Below are positions 11,186 through 21,884 of a stretch of DNA of 64,000 nucleotides, in pieces. The stretch is taken from positions 496,001 to 560,000 of the forward strand of contig JANEZZ010002246.1 of NCBI GenBank assembly GCA_026122225.1. The letters run 5' to 3'. The stretch is from Heloderma charlesbogerti (taxonomy: Eukaryota > Chordata > Lepidosauria > Squamata > Helodermatidae). How positions within the stretch are numbered: the stretch's first letter is position 1; each line of letters opens with the position of its first letter. The notes beneath the pieces were generated by a model. That model had not been told where the DNA came from and searched no databases. It worked only from the letters and a program-made list of their open reading frames with translations. The position numbers and the translations under genes were made by a program.

Positions 11186-11318
11186 CCCTTTTTATCCTCA
11201 CAACAACCCTGTGAAGTAGGTTAGAATGAGAAATGGTGATGGCACAAAAGTCACCCAGTCAGCTTTATGGTTGAGAGAGGAAGGAGATTTGAAGTCATAC
11301 CTTCCCTAACACTCTAAC
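11186..11318 (-). mobile_element. MIR-like SINE, minus strand
   Basis: 'tatcctcacaacaaccctgt' followed by a 'gaagtaggtta', 'tcacccagtcagc' and 'gaagtcatacc..actctaaccc' series matches the order of blocks in MIR-type tRNA SINEs. Related copies lie at 19320-19513 and 50250-50400. Confidence 0.6.
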
Positions 11319-11456
11319 CCGGCCTTCCCCAACCTGGTGCCCTCCAGATATGTTGGACTACAACTCTCATCATCTTCAGCCAACATGGCCTTGTTGGCTA
11401 AAGATGCTGGGAGTTATAGTCCAAAACATCTGGAGGCCACGAGGTTGGGGAAGGCT
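11319..11456. mobile_element. Palindromic hAT-like MITE
   Basis: The left half 'ggccttccccaacctggtgc' through 'gttggactacaactctcatc' is repeated inverted in the right half ('gggagttatagtccaaaaca' to gaggttggggaaggc). Flanks actctaac (11311-11318) and gctctaat (11457-11464) share ctctaa, a decayed 8-bp duplication. Confidence 0.75.
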
Positions 11457-12660
11457 GCTCTAATCCCTATACCAGCTATCGAAATAGTCCCAGAAATTAA
11501 AACAAGTGTGTCCTTAATTATATTTTATTTATTTAAAGAATGTTTATCCCACTCCTCACTCCTGGAGCAGCTTATTCACAATCAGTGAAACAAGACAGTC
11601 CCGGCTGACAGTCTAAAGAGACACAACACAAAAGGAAAAAAGGGATGGGGAGGGAAGAGGAAAAAATGAAGCAGTCTTTCAGCCACCTAGTGGAACAACC
11701 CCACTTCCACTCTCATCCCCCTCAGCTCAGATGCTGGAATGGCTGCTGCTGGCAACAGTTAAGGGAAGAGGAATCTTCATGGGGGAGGTCTTTCAACAGG
11801 CTGGGTGGAATGCCCCTGGTTCTCATCTCCGTCTGCAACATACCTGCTGGAATTGCTGTTAACTTTCACTCACACCAATTAAAATGGCATCTCATGAAAT
11901 CAAAGGTTTCCTTGATTAACACATTAATGAAACCAATAAAAGTTTACATACCTCGTCCTGACCCAAAAGAAGAGATTCAGGGCCATTTAAGAATGGCACC
12001 ATCCAAATCCCATAAGATAGAGGCCCATCACTCTTTCTACCCCACCTTTATAAGTAGTGCTTAACTCACTTTTACTAGGCCCATCAATGGCTGAAATTAA
12101 TTAAGCACACCTTGCGAGGAATGTGTCATACTGGAAGCACTATGAAATTAATGTGCAGCTCCAAATGTCTGGGACTCGCTGAATGCATCCTAGCCAAGTA
12201 TGTGGTAGGCCCATCGCCCTTCTGAAGGAAAATTAAGGAGGCCACCTGGCCCTATCCTTCCCACAGGAGTAGGAAAGAAAGGTGCACCATGCCAGATGTG
12301 CCTGTAAGGTGTGGCATAGGTTTATTTGGGAACAAGATCTTGATGGCTCATGCAATCAAGCCGTGTCATAAGCCAGATGGAAAAGAAGATAAAAGAGAGT
12401 GAAGCTATGTAGACATTATTATCAGAATGGGTTTTCTTGGAGAAATAGGCTTTGTACAGGCAGGCAGAGAAAATCCACAGAAAGGGCCTCTTTCTCCTCA
12501 TCCCAGGCAAACTCCCTCCCCATATACTTGAGTGCTGCAGTCCATCCTACTCAAATTTCTTATGATGCACATATTAAAAAATGACAATAAAGAAGAGGCT
12601 TGGGGGACCTGAGCTCGCCTCTGCACCAAATTGGCTCAATTATTGAATGTGATTTGAATC
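11457..12660. other. Upstream flank of vasotocin, no gene recognised
   Basis: 11518-11640 resembles a LINE 3' tail on the minus strand (attttatttatttaaagaatg then 'tcccactcctcactcctgga'). The rest holds no recognised element or coding region. It may contain distal regulatory DNA, which sequence alone cannot show. Confidence 0.5.
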
Positions 12661-12666
12661 TCACTT

Positions 12667-12696
12667 GGGGTGGGAGGTGGGGGGGTGGGGGTGGGG
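12667..12696 (+). promoter_or_regulatory. G-quadruplex-forming G-run upstream of vasotocin TATA box
   Basis: Runs of G4, G3, G7, G5 and G4, separated by one to four bases, satisfy the usual four-tract quadruplex pattern. The run lies about 65 bp upstream of the TATA box. A FOX-like aataaaca follows at 12697-12704. A regulatory role is inference. Confidence 0.6.
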
Positions 12697-12760
12697 AATA
12701 AACACCCTGGCAATGATGATCATGGCATTACGTTGATGCAAAGAGAGGAGCCAGGAAGGG

Positions 12761-12768
12761 TATAAATA
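12761..12768 (+). promoter_or_regulatory. TATA box of the vasotocin gene
   Basis: tataaata sits 96 bp upstream of the start codon. This places transcription initiation near 12790 with a 5' UTR of about 65 bases, as expected for a vertebrate vasopressin-family gene. Confidence 0.85.
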
Positions 12769-12856
12769 GACAGGTGGTCCAGAAGGCAGCCACATGCAAA
12801 CAACAGGAGGCAGGAGAGCAGGACAGCCGATGCGCGAGCTCTGCAAGCCCACCAAG

Positions 12857-12976
12857 ATGCCTGCAGGGTCTCTTCCAGTTTACTTCCTCTGTTTTCTCGC
12901 CTTGTCTTCAGCTTGCTACATCCAGAATTGCCCTCGGGGAGGAAAGAGAGCTTTCCCGGACACAGAAATCAGACAG
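12857..12976 (+). CDS. AVP: Vasotocin exon 1: signal peptide, hormone, start of neurophysin
   Basis: The start codon at 12857 is chosen because it gives a 19-residue signal peptide ([19 protein letters not shown]) directly before CYIQNCPRG. An in-frame upstream ATG (12794) would follow the predicted transcription start by only a few bases and would prepend non-signal sequence. GKR provides the glycine for C-terminal amidation and the dibasic cleavage site. Neurophysin begins AFPDTEIRQ and the exon ends at CAG|GTACTG, phase 0. Confidence 0.97.
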
Positions 12977-15900
12977 GTACTGCAGACTGGCTTGCTTGAT
13001 GTGTACATGCATGCGAGTGTGAGGGAAAGGAACTGCTTTCCACTACTTTTCTCTTGCAAGCCTTCATCATCAAGGAAGTATCATTCTGAATGTATTTTCA
13101 TTTTGCTCAGTCCCGTCCATTTTCCCATTTTGTCAAGCCCCGTACGCTCTGCCTCTCAGTCTTTGTAGCTTCTCAGTAACGGACCTTGCTGGTGTGGATC
13201 ACCTTTGACCCCTGAGAGGTGCAACCTCTACAATGAGAAAGAAAATGAGAGTGTGTGTGGGGGGGAGAGAGAATGTCACTTAATGTGTGCCTTAAACAAT
13301 TTGAGTCTCAAAAAATAGGAGGCAAAATTGGGGAAGCTCAAGCGAGGGCGGAGGGGAGCATGGAAGTCACTAGAAGGAAGGAAAGGGTTCTGCTGCTACC
13401 AGTGAGGGATTGCAGAACACAGCTTTGAGCCCTCCATGGTCATCTCCATTGCCTATGCTAAGTGGGGCTCCTTCCTGTACTTCCATCCCCTGAAGATGCT
13501 TTCAGGGCAAGCAGGACAAGGTGTGGTTGTTTGTGGTCCAGGGGGCTTCCTGGCAGAGGGCTCCTAGCACTAGTAGCCAAAAGGCATTGTACAACTATGT
13601 CTTTCCATCCCTAACAGATTTTTTTGTGGTAAGAAAAAAGACAGAAGTGCTTGAAAAACATGGGAGGGTTACAAGTGGATGGAAAGTGACAATGTCTGGA
13701 CCCCCCCCCACCCCCAATTTTGTTTTTGAGGCAGGGCGATTGCACAGTAAAAGCCTTGTCTGAGAGCACCCCAGATTTGTCTCACAGGCTGCCAGCAGCC
13801 AACACACTTCATAGCTTTGGGCAAGCCACCCTGCTTTATTTCAGCTCTTCCTCTGTAAATTGGGCATAGTGAACCCTACCTCCTGGGCTGCAGCAGGGAT
13901 TAATAGGATGCAGAGCTCATGTGGCAGATATGTGGCAAATTATATTTATAGACATTTTTATTCTGACAGCAGTTACAGCATTTTTTCTCCTTTAAAAGCT
14001 CTTTGCTTTTAAGGTGGAATGGAGAGTCTTCTGCCTTTTTCAAAACTCTGTTTGAGAATTCCTCTGCAAGTGTCATTCTTTGTGACTGGTCACTGTTGTG
14101 TCCGAAATGCAGGGCTCTTAACAATAAGGCACACAATATTTGCAACTGGTGCTTCAGAACACAATCCTTTGTATGCCTACTCAGAAGTAAGTCCCACTGA
14201 GTTCAGCAGGGCTTACTCCCAGTCAATTAAACAGAATCAATCACCTAAAGTTTGCAGCCTTACTCTTTAACCCTCTTCTGTGTCCAGTAAAGAGTCGTCT
14301 GCTGATCAGGAAAAAAAAAAGGCCTGGTTTACTCTTGTGCCTTTAACAGCAAAAGAATCAGCAAGTGAAGGTTTTCACAGCACAGGGATAGATCTACTTG
14401 TTTGTAATACTTGCCCATCAAGCTACCATTGAAAGCATAGCTACACTGGCCATTTGAAAAGTTGGCAAACTTACTCCAGTAGGTGCACATACAAAAAAGA
14501 AATCTCCTCTCCAGTTTTAAGTTCTCTGTGTTTGAGCTAATCCTCTCATTGCAGTACAAGTTAAGCCGTTTACTCCAGAACAACCCTACTATAATTCGTT
14601 GTGCTGTTGTGACGTAAAAGGCTTGTTGTGGAGAGATGAGGGCAATTCAGAAGAAGTTACCATTTAGAAAGGAGTCGTTCCTTCGGCTTCAGTGGAATTA
14701 CATCACTGTAAGTGATTGCCAAATGATTCTCTTGGTACTGAGAATCAGTTTGTTAAAATTATATTCAGATTTGCAATCAGTGACAGACTAGCATCCCTGG
14801 TGAGACTGGAGATGATGATCATCTGTGATGGGTGGTCCATGATAGGGGCCAATGAACTTGACATAAGATAAGAGGCCTTGGGCAGTTCTTGCCACTGCTC
14901 TGTTTATGAATTTATTAATATAATGTTCATGGGACCAGCCTTGCTTGCCATATTTAACAGAAGCAGCCAGAGAATGGTGTGTGCACTGCAATTTTGCACA
15001 GTCGTTTACAACCTCCATTTTAGACAGAGCAGGTTAGAGCACAACCCTATGCATGTTTACTCAGATGTACGTCCGATTGGGCATACTTTTAGGTAGGTGT
15101 GCACAGGACTGTAGCCTCAAATGGCTTTGGAAGAGGATTAGAGAAATTCGTGGAGCAGACCAGCTCACATGCCAAAGGCCTGCCTGAATAAGAACGTCTT
15201 TGCTTGTTGGTGGAAGGTTGGCAGAGAGGGACCCAACGCAGCCTCCCTCAGCAGGGAGTCACAGAGCCTGCAAGTACCCACTGAGAGGGCCCTCTTTTGT
15301 GTCCCCACCAAACATGACTTTGATGGTGGTGGGACCAAGAGAAGGCCTCCCTCAAAGATCTTAAAACCCAGGCAGGCTTGTATGGGAAAATGTGGTCTTT
15401 CAGATAGCCTGGTCCCAAGCCGTATAGAGCTTTGTAGGTCATAACCAGCACTTTGAATTGTGCCTGAAAACAGACCAGAAGCCAGTGAGGCTGTGGTAAC
15501 AAGGGAGTCACACATTTTAGCCAAGCCCAATGATGTTCAACTCCTTCTCCCTCTTAGTGTATCCCCTGCGGTCCTGGAAACAAGGGGAATTGCTTTGGCC
15601 CTGGTATCTGCTGCGGAGAGGAACTCGGCTGTTACTTTGGCACTTCTGAAACTCTGCGTTGCCTGGAGGAAAATTACCTGCCTTCCCCTTGTGAGGCTGG
15701 AGGAAAACCTTGCAGTGCAGGCGGGAGATGTGCAGCCGCTGGCATTTGCTGCAATGATGGTAACTATTGGAAAAGATAAAGCTCTCCAGAGGGCAACAGG
15801 GGTGGTGGAGAGAGGAAGAAGGATATGTGAGACAGCAATGACAAAGAAAAACAAATCCAAGTGATAGACACATGTGTGTGCATGGTTCCTTTCCACCTGA

Positions 15901-17814
15901 TATCTGCCACGTTCGAGTTTTTGTAAGCGGCACTGTATCCCAATTCCCCATCTGTATACCTGCACAGGTATAAGATGGGGGATATGGGGGATAACTGGGT
16001 TGGTAAGAGTACATGTGAAAATGGTCTTGGAGTTGTAGTTGATCACAACCTGAATATGAGTCAGCAGTGTGATGTGGTGCAAAAAAGGTAAATGCAATAT
16101 TAGGTTGCATCAATAGTGTCGTTTCAAAATCACGGAAGTAATAGTTCCACTCTACTCTGTGCTGGCCAGACCTCACCTCAAATACTGTGTCCAGTTCTGG
16201 GCCCCACACTTTAAGAAGGATTCTGGTGAACTGGAACAGGTTCAGAGAATGGCAACAAAGATGATCAGGGGACTAGAAACTAAGTCCTGTGAGGAAAGAT
16301 CAAAGGACCTGATATGTTTAGCCTTGAGAAGGGAAGACTGAGGGGGAAATACAATAGCACTCTTCGAGTACCTAAAGGGTTGTCACACAGAAGAGGGCTG
16401 TACCATCCAAAACTGTTGGACACAAAATAACAGGCTTCAGTTACAGGAAGGCTGACTTTGGCTGAACATCAGGAAAAACTTCCTCACGGTCCAAGCAGTC
16501 AGACAATGGAACCGACTGCCTCGGGAGGTGGTGGGCTCTCCGTTGCTGGAGGTATTCAAGCTGAGACTGGCCAGCCATCTGTCAGGGGTGGTTTAAATTG
16601 GATCCCTGCACTGAGCAAGGGGTTGGACTTGATGGCCTCAGTGGCCCCTTCCAAGATACACAGGTGCAAGAGGCTGGTAACTGCCTGAGAGAAGGGAAGC
16701 TTTGCTGCCTTGTGGTCCACTGGAGAAGGATAAACACCATGATCATGGTCATCTTCTTACACAGGGGTGTTGAACCTCTTTCAGCCAGAGGGCTGAATTC
16801 CGTTTTGGAGAAGCTCTTATGGACCATATTCCAGTGATGGCAGGCGGGCTGGAGACAACAGAGCAGGGCCTAAAATATCAGCATATTTTAGCTTAAACTG
16901 CTGGTAACTAAGACTTAGGAGAGACATTTCAACTTTTTAGAGTGGGGGAAAAACTGTGCAAAAGCCAGAAAACAACTACAAGACTGGTTGCCAGGAGGAA
17001 CGGGGGAGGGGCCATCTGGGGAACCTGAGAGGGGTGGATTGGGACCCCAGGCAGGCCACAATTGGCCCACAGGCCTAAAGTCCAGGAGTCCTTGTCTAAC
17101 ATCTACAGAATAAAAGGAGACGGCAGCGTCTCACAACGGAGGCCAAATTTATTTATTTTACTCTTATTTTGTTTATTACATTTCTGTATTGCCCAACAGC
17201 CAAAGCTCTCTGGGCTGTTCACAGCTGTCTGGGTGACACCACTGCCCATTTTTAAGCGGGCAGTGAGAGCTGTTTTATTCCAGCATGCTTTTCATCAAGT
17301 ACTGCCCCTTTTATAAATTGCTAAAGTGCTGCTATTTTAATAATTTACTGTCAGCTTATTTTATTTTATATTTATTTACATCTTTTGTGTTTTGGTAGTG
17401 AACAGCTACCGTGTTTGCTACCAAGCCCAATTCAAGGTGCTTTGCACCTTGGATTGCTCCTTTAGAGCTCTGACTGGTTCTGATTGAAATCTAGGGCGGA
17501 TTTGTTGCTCCACTGACATCGGAGTCACCAGCCCCCACTGGTACATAATCCAACTGTGACAACCAGAAAGGGTTTCCCATCAGACTATTTCACATTGCCT
17601 CCTACCCAGTCAGCGAACATATTCTTTCTTTTCTTTTCTTCCTTCTGAAGAGAGCTGCACTGCTGATGCTGCATGTGTTGATGAAAATAGCGACGGAAGT
17701 CGGGTGTCCTCCGAAAGAAACCTGACCATGCTGGATGGCTCGGCTGGGGACCTCCTCCTGAAACTGATGCATATGGCAAACAGGCAACAACAGGGCAAAC
17801 AGCAGTTTTACTGA
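12857..17814 (+). CDS. AVP: Vasotocin-neurophysin-copeptin prohormone (vasopressin orthologue), three exons
   Basis: This gene encodes the neurohypophysial prohormone for arginine vasotocin, the non-mammalian vasopressin counterpart. The peptide is made in hypothalamic neurons, packed in dense-core vesicles with its neurophysin, and acts through V1/V2-type receptors on water balance, vascular tone and behaviour. Coding exons are 12857-12976, 15558-15759 and 17651-17814. The 486 bases encode 161 residues (human AVP has 164). The intron phases (0, then 1) match the vertebrate family. The order is signal peptide, [12 protein letters not shown] amidation/cleavage site, 14-cysteine neurophysin, and copeptin with an NLT glycosylation site. 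All frames are open and splice sites are GT/AG. Position 8 Arg plus Ile3 identify vasotocin rather than vasopressin (Phe3) or mesotocin (Ile8). The introns hold several old repeats but none disrupts an exon. The symbol follows the vertebrate orthologue; AVT is also used. Confidence 0.97.
13020..14140. other. Vasotocin intron 1, 5' part: no repeat or gene recognised
   Basis: The stretch is non-coding intron. It shows a short C-rich run (ccccccccacccccc, about 13700-13715) and no recognisable element. Confidence 0.6.
14150..14268. repeat. Short hairpin MITE ('cctatgcatg..actcagaagtaag' family), copy 1
   Basis: 'cacaatcctttgtatgccta' then ctcagaagtaagtcccactga and the inverted 'gggcttactcccag' form a small foldback. 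It is related to copies at 15036, 27022, 42332 and 45907. Confidence 0.65.
15036..15120. repeat. Hairpin MITE, copy 2
   Basis: 'gcacaaccctatgcatgttt' at the left and 'gtgcacaggactgtagcctc' at the right are approximate inverted ends, with the centre shortened relative to other copies. Confidence 0.65.
15162..15540 (-). mobile_element. L2-type LINE 3' end, minus strand, in vasotocin intron 1
   Basis: The minus-strand frame reads [20 protein letters not shown], the L2 ORF2 C-terminal block also present at 10373 and 61280. It ends 18 bp before exon 2, so the intron acceptor region (15541-15557) abuts the repeat. Confidence 0.8.
15558..15759 (+). CDS. AVP: Vasotocin exon 2: neurophysin core
   Basis: The exon follows a pyrimidine tract and AG (15556-15557). 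It starts [19 protein letters not shown] and ends AAAGICCND plus one base of the next codon, followed by gtaact. It carries 12 of the 14 conserved neurophysin cysteines, including the [10 protein letters not shown] hormone-binding stretch. Phase 1 donor, as in human AVP. Confidence 0.97.
15995..16670 (+). mobile_element. CR1 LINE 3' end in vasotocin intron 2
   Basis: The + strand encodes an [15 protein letters not shown] block (about 16165-16215), then [15 protein letters not shown] (about 16245), then the WNRLP-like block near 16508. These are in the order of the CR1 ORF2 C-terminus. The 3' UTR ends 'ttggacttgatggcctcagt'. Frameshifts break the frame. Confidence 0.85.
16760..17105. repeat. 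Dispersed ~350-bp repeat, copy 2
   Basis: 'gttgaacctctttcagccag', 'ttccagtgatggcaggcggg' and 'gagacatttcaactttttag' follow in the same order as in the copy at 9833. Confidence 0.7.
17141..17330. repeat. LINE 3'-tail remnants
   Basis: 'tttctgtattgcccaacagc' with upstream tttatttatttt reads as a LINE tail on the minus strand. 17235-17330 resembles an L2 C-terminal coding end on the + strand ('[14 protein letters not shown]'). Both are degraded. Confidence 0.4.
17461..17546. repeat. Half of a palindromic MITE, related to 45073-45244
   Basis: 'ttagagctctgactggttct' then 'ggcggatttgttgctccact' and caccagcccccactgg match the right arm of the hairpin at 45175-45244. Confidence 0.6.
17651..17814 (+). 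CDS. AVP: Vasotocin exon 3: neurophysin C-terminus and copeptin
   Basis: The split codon G|AG restores Glu, giving [11 protein letters not shown] with cysteines 13 and 14. A basic residue (R of DGSR) is the likely neurophysin/copeptin cleavage point. Copeptin has the N-glycosylation site NLT and the family's leucine-rich core GDLLLKLM, then a Gln-rich tail ending QQFY and a TGA stop. Copeptin here appears slightly shorter than human. Confidence 0.96.
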
Positions 17815-17950
17815 GGCTAGTAGGGAGGCAGTCTGGAACGTGGTTTACGTTGCTTACATTTCCTAATGCCCGCAGAAAAAGAAACAGAAGACGCCCTAAA
17901 CGATGTAAAGAAATAACTCTTTCAGAGTAAAATGTAAATATGCAGCTACT

Positions 17951-17956
17951 AATAAA
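17951..17956 (+). terminator. Poly(A) signal of vasotocin
   Basis: AATAAA lies 137 bases after the stop codon and is followed within 30 bases by a T/GT-rich stretch (ttttcttgcattgtgtgg). The 3' UTR is therefore short, about 160 bases. Confidence 0.85.
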
Positions 17957-18064
17957 AGTCTTTTCTTGCATTGTGTGGAGAATTTTGTTCTGTTTCATTC
18001 ATGCACAGAAGGAGGCAGCATTTTCAAATACACAGGTGTAGGTGCGGAATATCTGAACTCTCTA

Positions 18065-18202
18065 TCCTAGGGGTGAAGAACCTCTTTCCACTTGGCGGGG
18101 GGGGGGCATTTCAGTGATGGCCAGAGCTGAAGGCATTTTGGGGCTGAAAAGACCCCAAATACCAGGGTATTGTAGCTTAAAGCTCGTACTGCTGGTAACT
18201 AA
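18065..18202. repeat. Dispersed ~350-bp repeat, copy 3, truncated
   Basis: 'gggtgaagaacctctttcca' to 'gtactgctggtaactaag' matches the first 40% of the copies at 9833 and 16760. It stops where the next transposon begins. Confidence 0.65.
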
Positions 18203-18586
18203 GGGCTTCTCTACACCAGGCTTTTTATCCTGCAAATTTACCATGGCTTCTGCTTCCAGATCCTTTGCAGGATTAAGAGCAGCTCTTTCATGTGTACTTC
18301 CTCTTTTTCCTCCAGGGATTGCCTTTATTTGCAAGTTCTATATGTTTTATTATTTATCCAGTAGATGGTGCTGCTGTTATAGTGCAACTCCCTCTTTACA
18401 TGGACAAATTCAAATTGCGTTTTTTAATGAGCTCATTATTTCCGTTTCAAATAAAGCCATGGAAATGGTCCGAAAGCACGGGAGGGGCTCTGGGGGGTTG
18501 ACAACGTCATATAAAGAACCCGAAAACTTCTGTGAGTAACGAATCTCAATGGTAGAGTAAAAGGCCCGTGTGGAGAAGCCCTTTGT
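18203..18586. mobile_element. Non-autonomous DNA transposon, copy 2
   Basis: Ends are agggcttctctacaccaggc (left) and, inverted on the right, agggcttctccacacgggcc. The right interior shares 'gttgacaacgtcatataaag' with the copy at 7780. There is no transposase. Confidence 0.75.
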
Positions 18587-18837
18587 TTTGGTCTGAGCTT
18601 GCAAGTGCTCAGCCTGATTTCACTCTTGGAAAAACCCATATGCTTAGTCCCACAGTGTACATGCCCACCCACATGACACATTAGCTTAACCCTGGGAAAT
18701 ATAGTGCTGTGAGAGGGGAAAGGATAAGACATCTCGACAGAAGAAGTCTGAGTACATCACCAACTACAATTTCCAGGATCCGTTGAGGGGCACCGTGATG
18801 ACAGTTAAAGCGCTATACAATGACAGAGGCCAGGGAC

Positions 18838-18955
18838 AGGCAACCTGGAACCTGCTAGATTTTGGGACTACAACCCCATCAACCCAGTCAGCATGATCAG
18901 TGGTCAGAGATTATGGGAGTTGTAGTCTAAACCATATGGAGGGCACTGTGGTACT
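18838..18955. repeat. Palindromic hAT-like MITE, diverged copy
   Basis: The inverted blocks 'ttttgggactacaaccccat' and 'gggagttgtagtctaaacca' flank a centre with 'gtcagcatgatcag'. Same family as 11319. Boundaries are approximate. Confidence 0.6.
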
Positions 18956-19256
18956 TACCCCTAATAAGTGTAGATCGTAGATGGGACCTTCGGTGCCGCA
19001 GAGCAAAAAATATGGAACATAATCTGAAGCTCACTCTCCAGCCAATAAAAAATGCCTCTGAGTGTTGATTCAAACGTTTGCTCTAAAACACACACAGAGC
19101 GAGGCTGCCCTCCTGCCCCCCACCCCACCCCCATGCTTCTGTGGCTTCATTCAAAAGCCATAGTTTTTCTGTTGGGCTTTTGCCACAAGTTAGACCAATG
19201 ATCTCATGGAATGTCTCTATGTTAGCACATGGTGACAATTGCCACTTGCATGGGAA

Positions 19257-19513
19257 GGCATTTTATTTATTTATTTGTTTGTTTGTTTCTTTGTTTGTTT
19301 ATTTATTTATTACTGCATTTATATTCCACCTTTTTTCCTCTTGCAGAGAACCCAAGGTGGCTCACATGGTCCTCCTCTCTATTTTATCCTCACAACAGCC
19401 CTGTGAGGTAGGTTAGGCTGAGAGTCAACTTCACCCAGTGAGTTTCCTGGCTGAATGGGGACTTGATCCCAGATCTCCTGAGTCCACTACTTTAATCCCT
19501 ATACTACACTGAC
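19257..19513 (-). mobile_element. LINE/simple tail plus MIR-like SINE, minus strand
   Basis: A (tttg/attt) run at 19261-19310 is followed by 'ttatattccaccttttttcc' and 'tatcctcacaacagccctgt', then 'gaggtaggttaggctgagag' and 'cagatctcctgagtcc'. This is the common SINE order, with a degraded tRNA-like part near 19465-19510. Confidence 0.6.
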
Positions 19514-19785
19514 ATTCCATGTCACAGGGCTGACTCATGTGATAAGCCCATGGCTGGTGACAGCAGGGAGTAGGATCAGCTATTTGTCAAGGCCCAGAGC
19601 CTGTTGACAAGCCCACCCTGAACCTCGCTACCATTTTCTCTGCTAATGTGTACATTTCGCTTTCCTTGCGTGCTCATTGCAGGAAACTTTCATGTGATAA
19701 ATATATGAAATGAGAGGTGAAGTAACACCTTTGCTCTGGAGGTGTTCCTCCTTAATCTCAGATCCTGTGAATCATAGCATCTTAG

Positions 19786-20219
19786 GCTGTCTTTACATGT
19801 GGCATTTATCGTGGGCTCGTGATTGGTCACTCACGGACGTTTGCTGGTCATTTACATGACGCCGTCAGCCTCCAAGGCACATCCAGCTATATTTGATCTT
19901 TATCCCGCTAAAAAACACACACACCCTGAGATAATCCACTATTTAAATGTAAATCTGCTTTAATGACTGTGTGTAAATGTGCAGTTTGCTTATAACCACA
20001 GCCTGGGAAGAAGACGCCACTGAGAAGAGCAGGAAAATCACAATTGCTTTCCCCACTCCCTTCCTCCAGCGTGTCTGCCTGCTGACCTGGGCTGGGCGGA
20101 GAGTTTTCTTGCCCAGACTAGGAGAGGCTCAGAGGAGCACAGAGTTGGCTGGGGGAGGAATAAGAAGATGATGGCAGCAACAAAACCACACACACACCCA
20201 CACACAGCGTGCTGCTTCG

Positions 20220-20251
<32 letters not shown>

Positions 20252-20412
20252 CTTGAATCCCTCGGGAGACCCACTGGTTCGCTGCTCTCTCCCTGCCCTG
20301 GGACTGCAGAGAACTTGTCTGTGTACAGAGCTGATCTTTATCTTGCTTAGAATGCAGACAACAGAAGCTCCGGTAGATTGTGAAGTAAAAAGCCTCATGT
20401 GGTGACCCCATA
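19786..20412. mobile_element. Non-autonomous DNA transposon, copy 3 (~620 bp)
   Basis: It aligns end to end with 25118-25737 in the same orientation. Shared blocks include 'tttacatgacgccgtcagcc', 'ttatccc..aaaaaacac', 'gtctgcctgctgacctgggc' and 'ctgatctttatcttgcttag'. The centre holds a CA/GA microsatellite (about 20190-20250) that the 25118 copy lacks. Confidence 0.8.
20189..20251. repeat. (CA)n / (GA)n microsatellite
   Basis: Alternating CA runs interrupted near 20205-20220, then pure (ca) and (ga) runs at 20220-20250, expand inside the transposon copy. Confidence 0.9.
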
Positions 20413-20688
20413 GAGTTTGGGGCCCTTGCAGGCCAGGGGTGAGTGATTTCAGGGTTGTTGGATCTGCTTTGTTTTAGTTTTTCTGACTAGAGCTCTGTGA
20501 TCCACCAGCCAGAGCCAGGTGCAAAAGACATACAGTTAGAATTAACGATCAGGGTGCCTCTCACCACATTCTGAATTTGAGAACTGAACTGAGCTCACGG
20601 TCCCTTTCACACCCAAATCTACTCCTGGCATTCCCAGGCTTACTTCATTTCAGCAGTACAATTTCAGGGAGAGTAATTTTGTTGTTGC

Positions 20689-20793
20689 AATGAATATGGA
20701 CTTGAGCACGCTCCGGGAGAGAGCGCAAGACAGGAAGGCCTGGTGTGCTATGGTCCATGGGGTCATGAAGAGTCGGACACAACTGAACAACAA
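20689..20793 (+). mobile_element. RTE-BovB 3' end, 105 bp, with 14-bp target duplication
   Basis: 'aatgaatatggacttgagca' to 'agtcggacacaactgaacaa' matches 34100-34215. Perfect flanking repeats aattttgttgttgc occur at 20675-20688 and 20794-20807. It is a strongly 5'-truncated but otherwise clean retrotransposition. Confidence 0.93.
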
Positions 20794-20884
20794 AATTTTG
20801 TTGTTGCTATTGTTAAACAACTGGGAGTCAGAAATCCTGCAACTCACTCAGAAATCTACCAGTAGATCCTGATCTATTTTTTGC

Positions 20885-21260
20885 ACACTCCTGTTATAGG
20901 TCATCTAGTCCAATGGCTAGAGTATTCCCAACAGATGGCTCTCCAGTTTCTGTCTGAAGACCTCCAGCAGTGCAGAGCCTAACACCCCATAGGAAATTGG
21001 TTCCATTGTCTAGCTACTCTTACCATCAAGAAGTTTCTTCTCATGTTCACCCAGGATCTACCCTCCTGTCACTTAAACCCATTGGATCTAGAACAGAGAG
21101 CAAGTCTTTGCCCTCTTCTGTGCTTTGTTGTTGTTGTTCAGTTGTTCAGTCGTGTCCGACTCTTTGTGACCCCATGGACCATAGCACGCCAGGCCTTCTG
21201 TGCTTATGCAGTGGTAAAAGAAAGAACTTTGTACATCCCCTGAGCGCATCGCCACTGTCA
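20885..21260 (-). mobile_element. CR1 LINE 3' end, minus strand
   Basis: 'ttataggtcatctagtccaa' is followed by 'gcctaacaccccataggaaa', 'gaagtttcttctcatgttca' and 'cttgccctcttctgtgc'-type blocks. This is the order of a minus-strand CR1 3' end. It is split by a BovB piece at 21126-21194. Confidence 0.7.
21126..21194 (-). mobile_element. RTE-BovB 3' end, 69 bp, inside CR1, with 11-bp target duplication
   Basis: (tgt)n followed by 'cagtcgtgtccgactctttg' and 'ccatggaccatagcacgcca' is the BovB 3' end in reverse. cttctgtgctt flanks it at 21115-21125 and 21195-21205. Confidence 0.9.
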
Positions 21261-21884
21261 TCTTCTTTTCATGGTTGGGGACAAAATGGAACTCGGAGGA
21301 GGCAACAACAGCTTCTTTTCCAAGAGCCCACAAAAACCTGGAGCTGGCTTCTACGTGAGGTGCAGGGTTGTCGTATTTTTACTGGCCTTTTTCTCTCACA
21401 CACAAGCATTTCTAGCCTGGTCTCATCCAGGCAGGCAACAATAAAAGCCCGCAAGGTAGGGATGCTGAAGCGAGGAGACCCAATCCGGGAATAGATTACT
21501 TAAGGCCCTGCCTCCATGCTTTGAGGGAAAGTTGTGAGGGAAAAATCCAGGAACGAGGGAAGGTTGAAGCTTACAGAATTTTCTGTGAGGCAATCAGCAC
21601 CTGTTGATCATTTTGACGGGCGCCATTTTGAAAGACTGTGTCCTCCAGCGTCAGGAAGATGAAAACAAGGATATTGGTTTTAGATTAAGTGCGGCTACCC
21701 CTAGGATACGTAACACCACCCTTGGAGAATGCCCAGAAGCATCCATTGGTGCAAAATGCGGTAGCTTGGCTGCTAACCGGTGCACGGTGTCGCACAACGT
21801 TCCAGTACTGAAAGACCTGCACTAGTTGGCAATTGTTTGGGGGGCTCAATTCAAGGTGGTGGGTTTAACTGTTAGAGCTCTAAA

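Noticed and set aside
10572..11201. 209-residue minus-strand open frame
   Set aside because: It begins outside and ends inside an L2 repeat on the opposite strand; no homology recognised.
12794..12856. Upstream in-frame ATG for vasotocin
   Set aside because: It would place 21 non-signal residues before the signal peptide and lies at the predicted 5' end of the mRNA.
15517..16209. 230-residue minus-strand open frame
   Set aside because: It lies antisense over vasotocin exon 2 and a CR1 end and has no domain.
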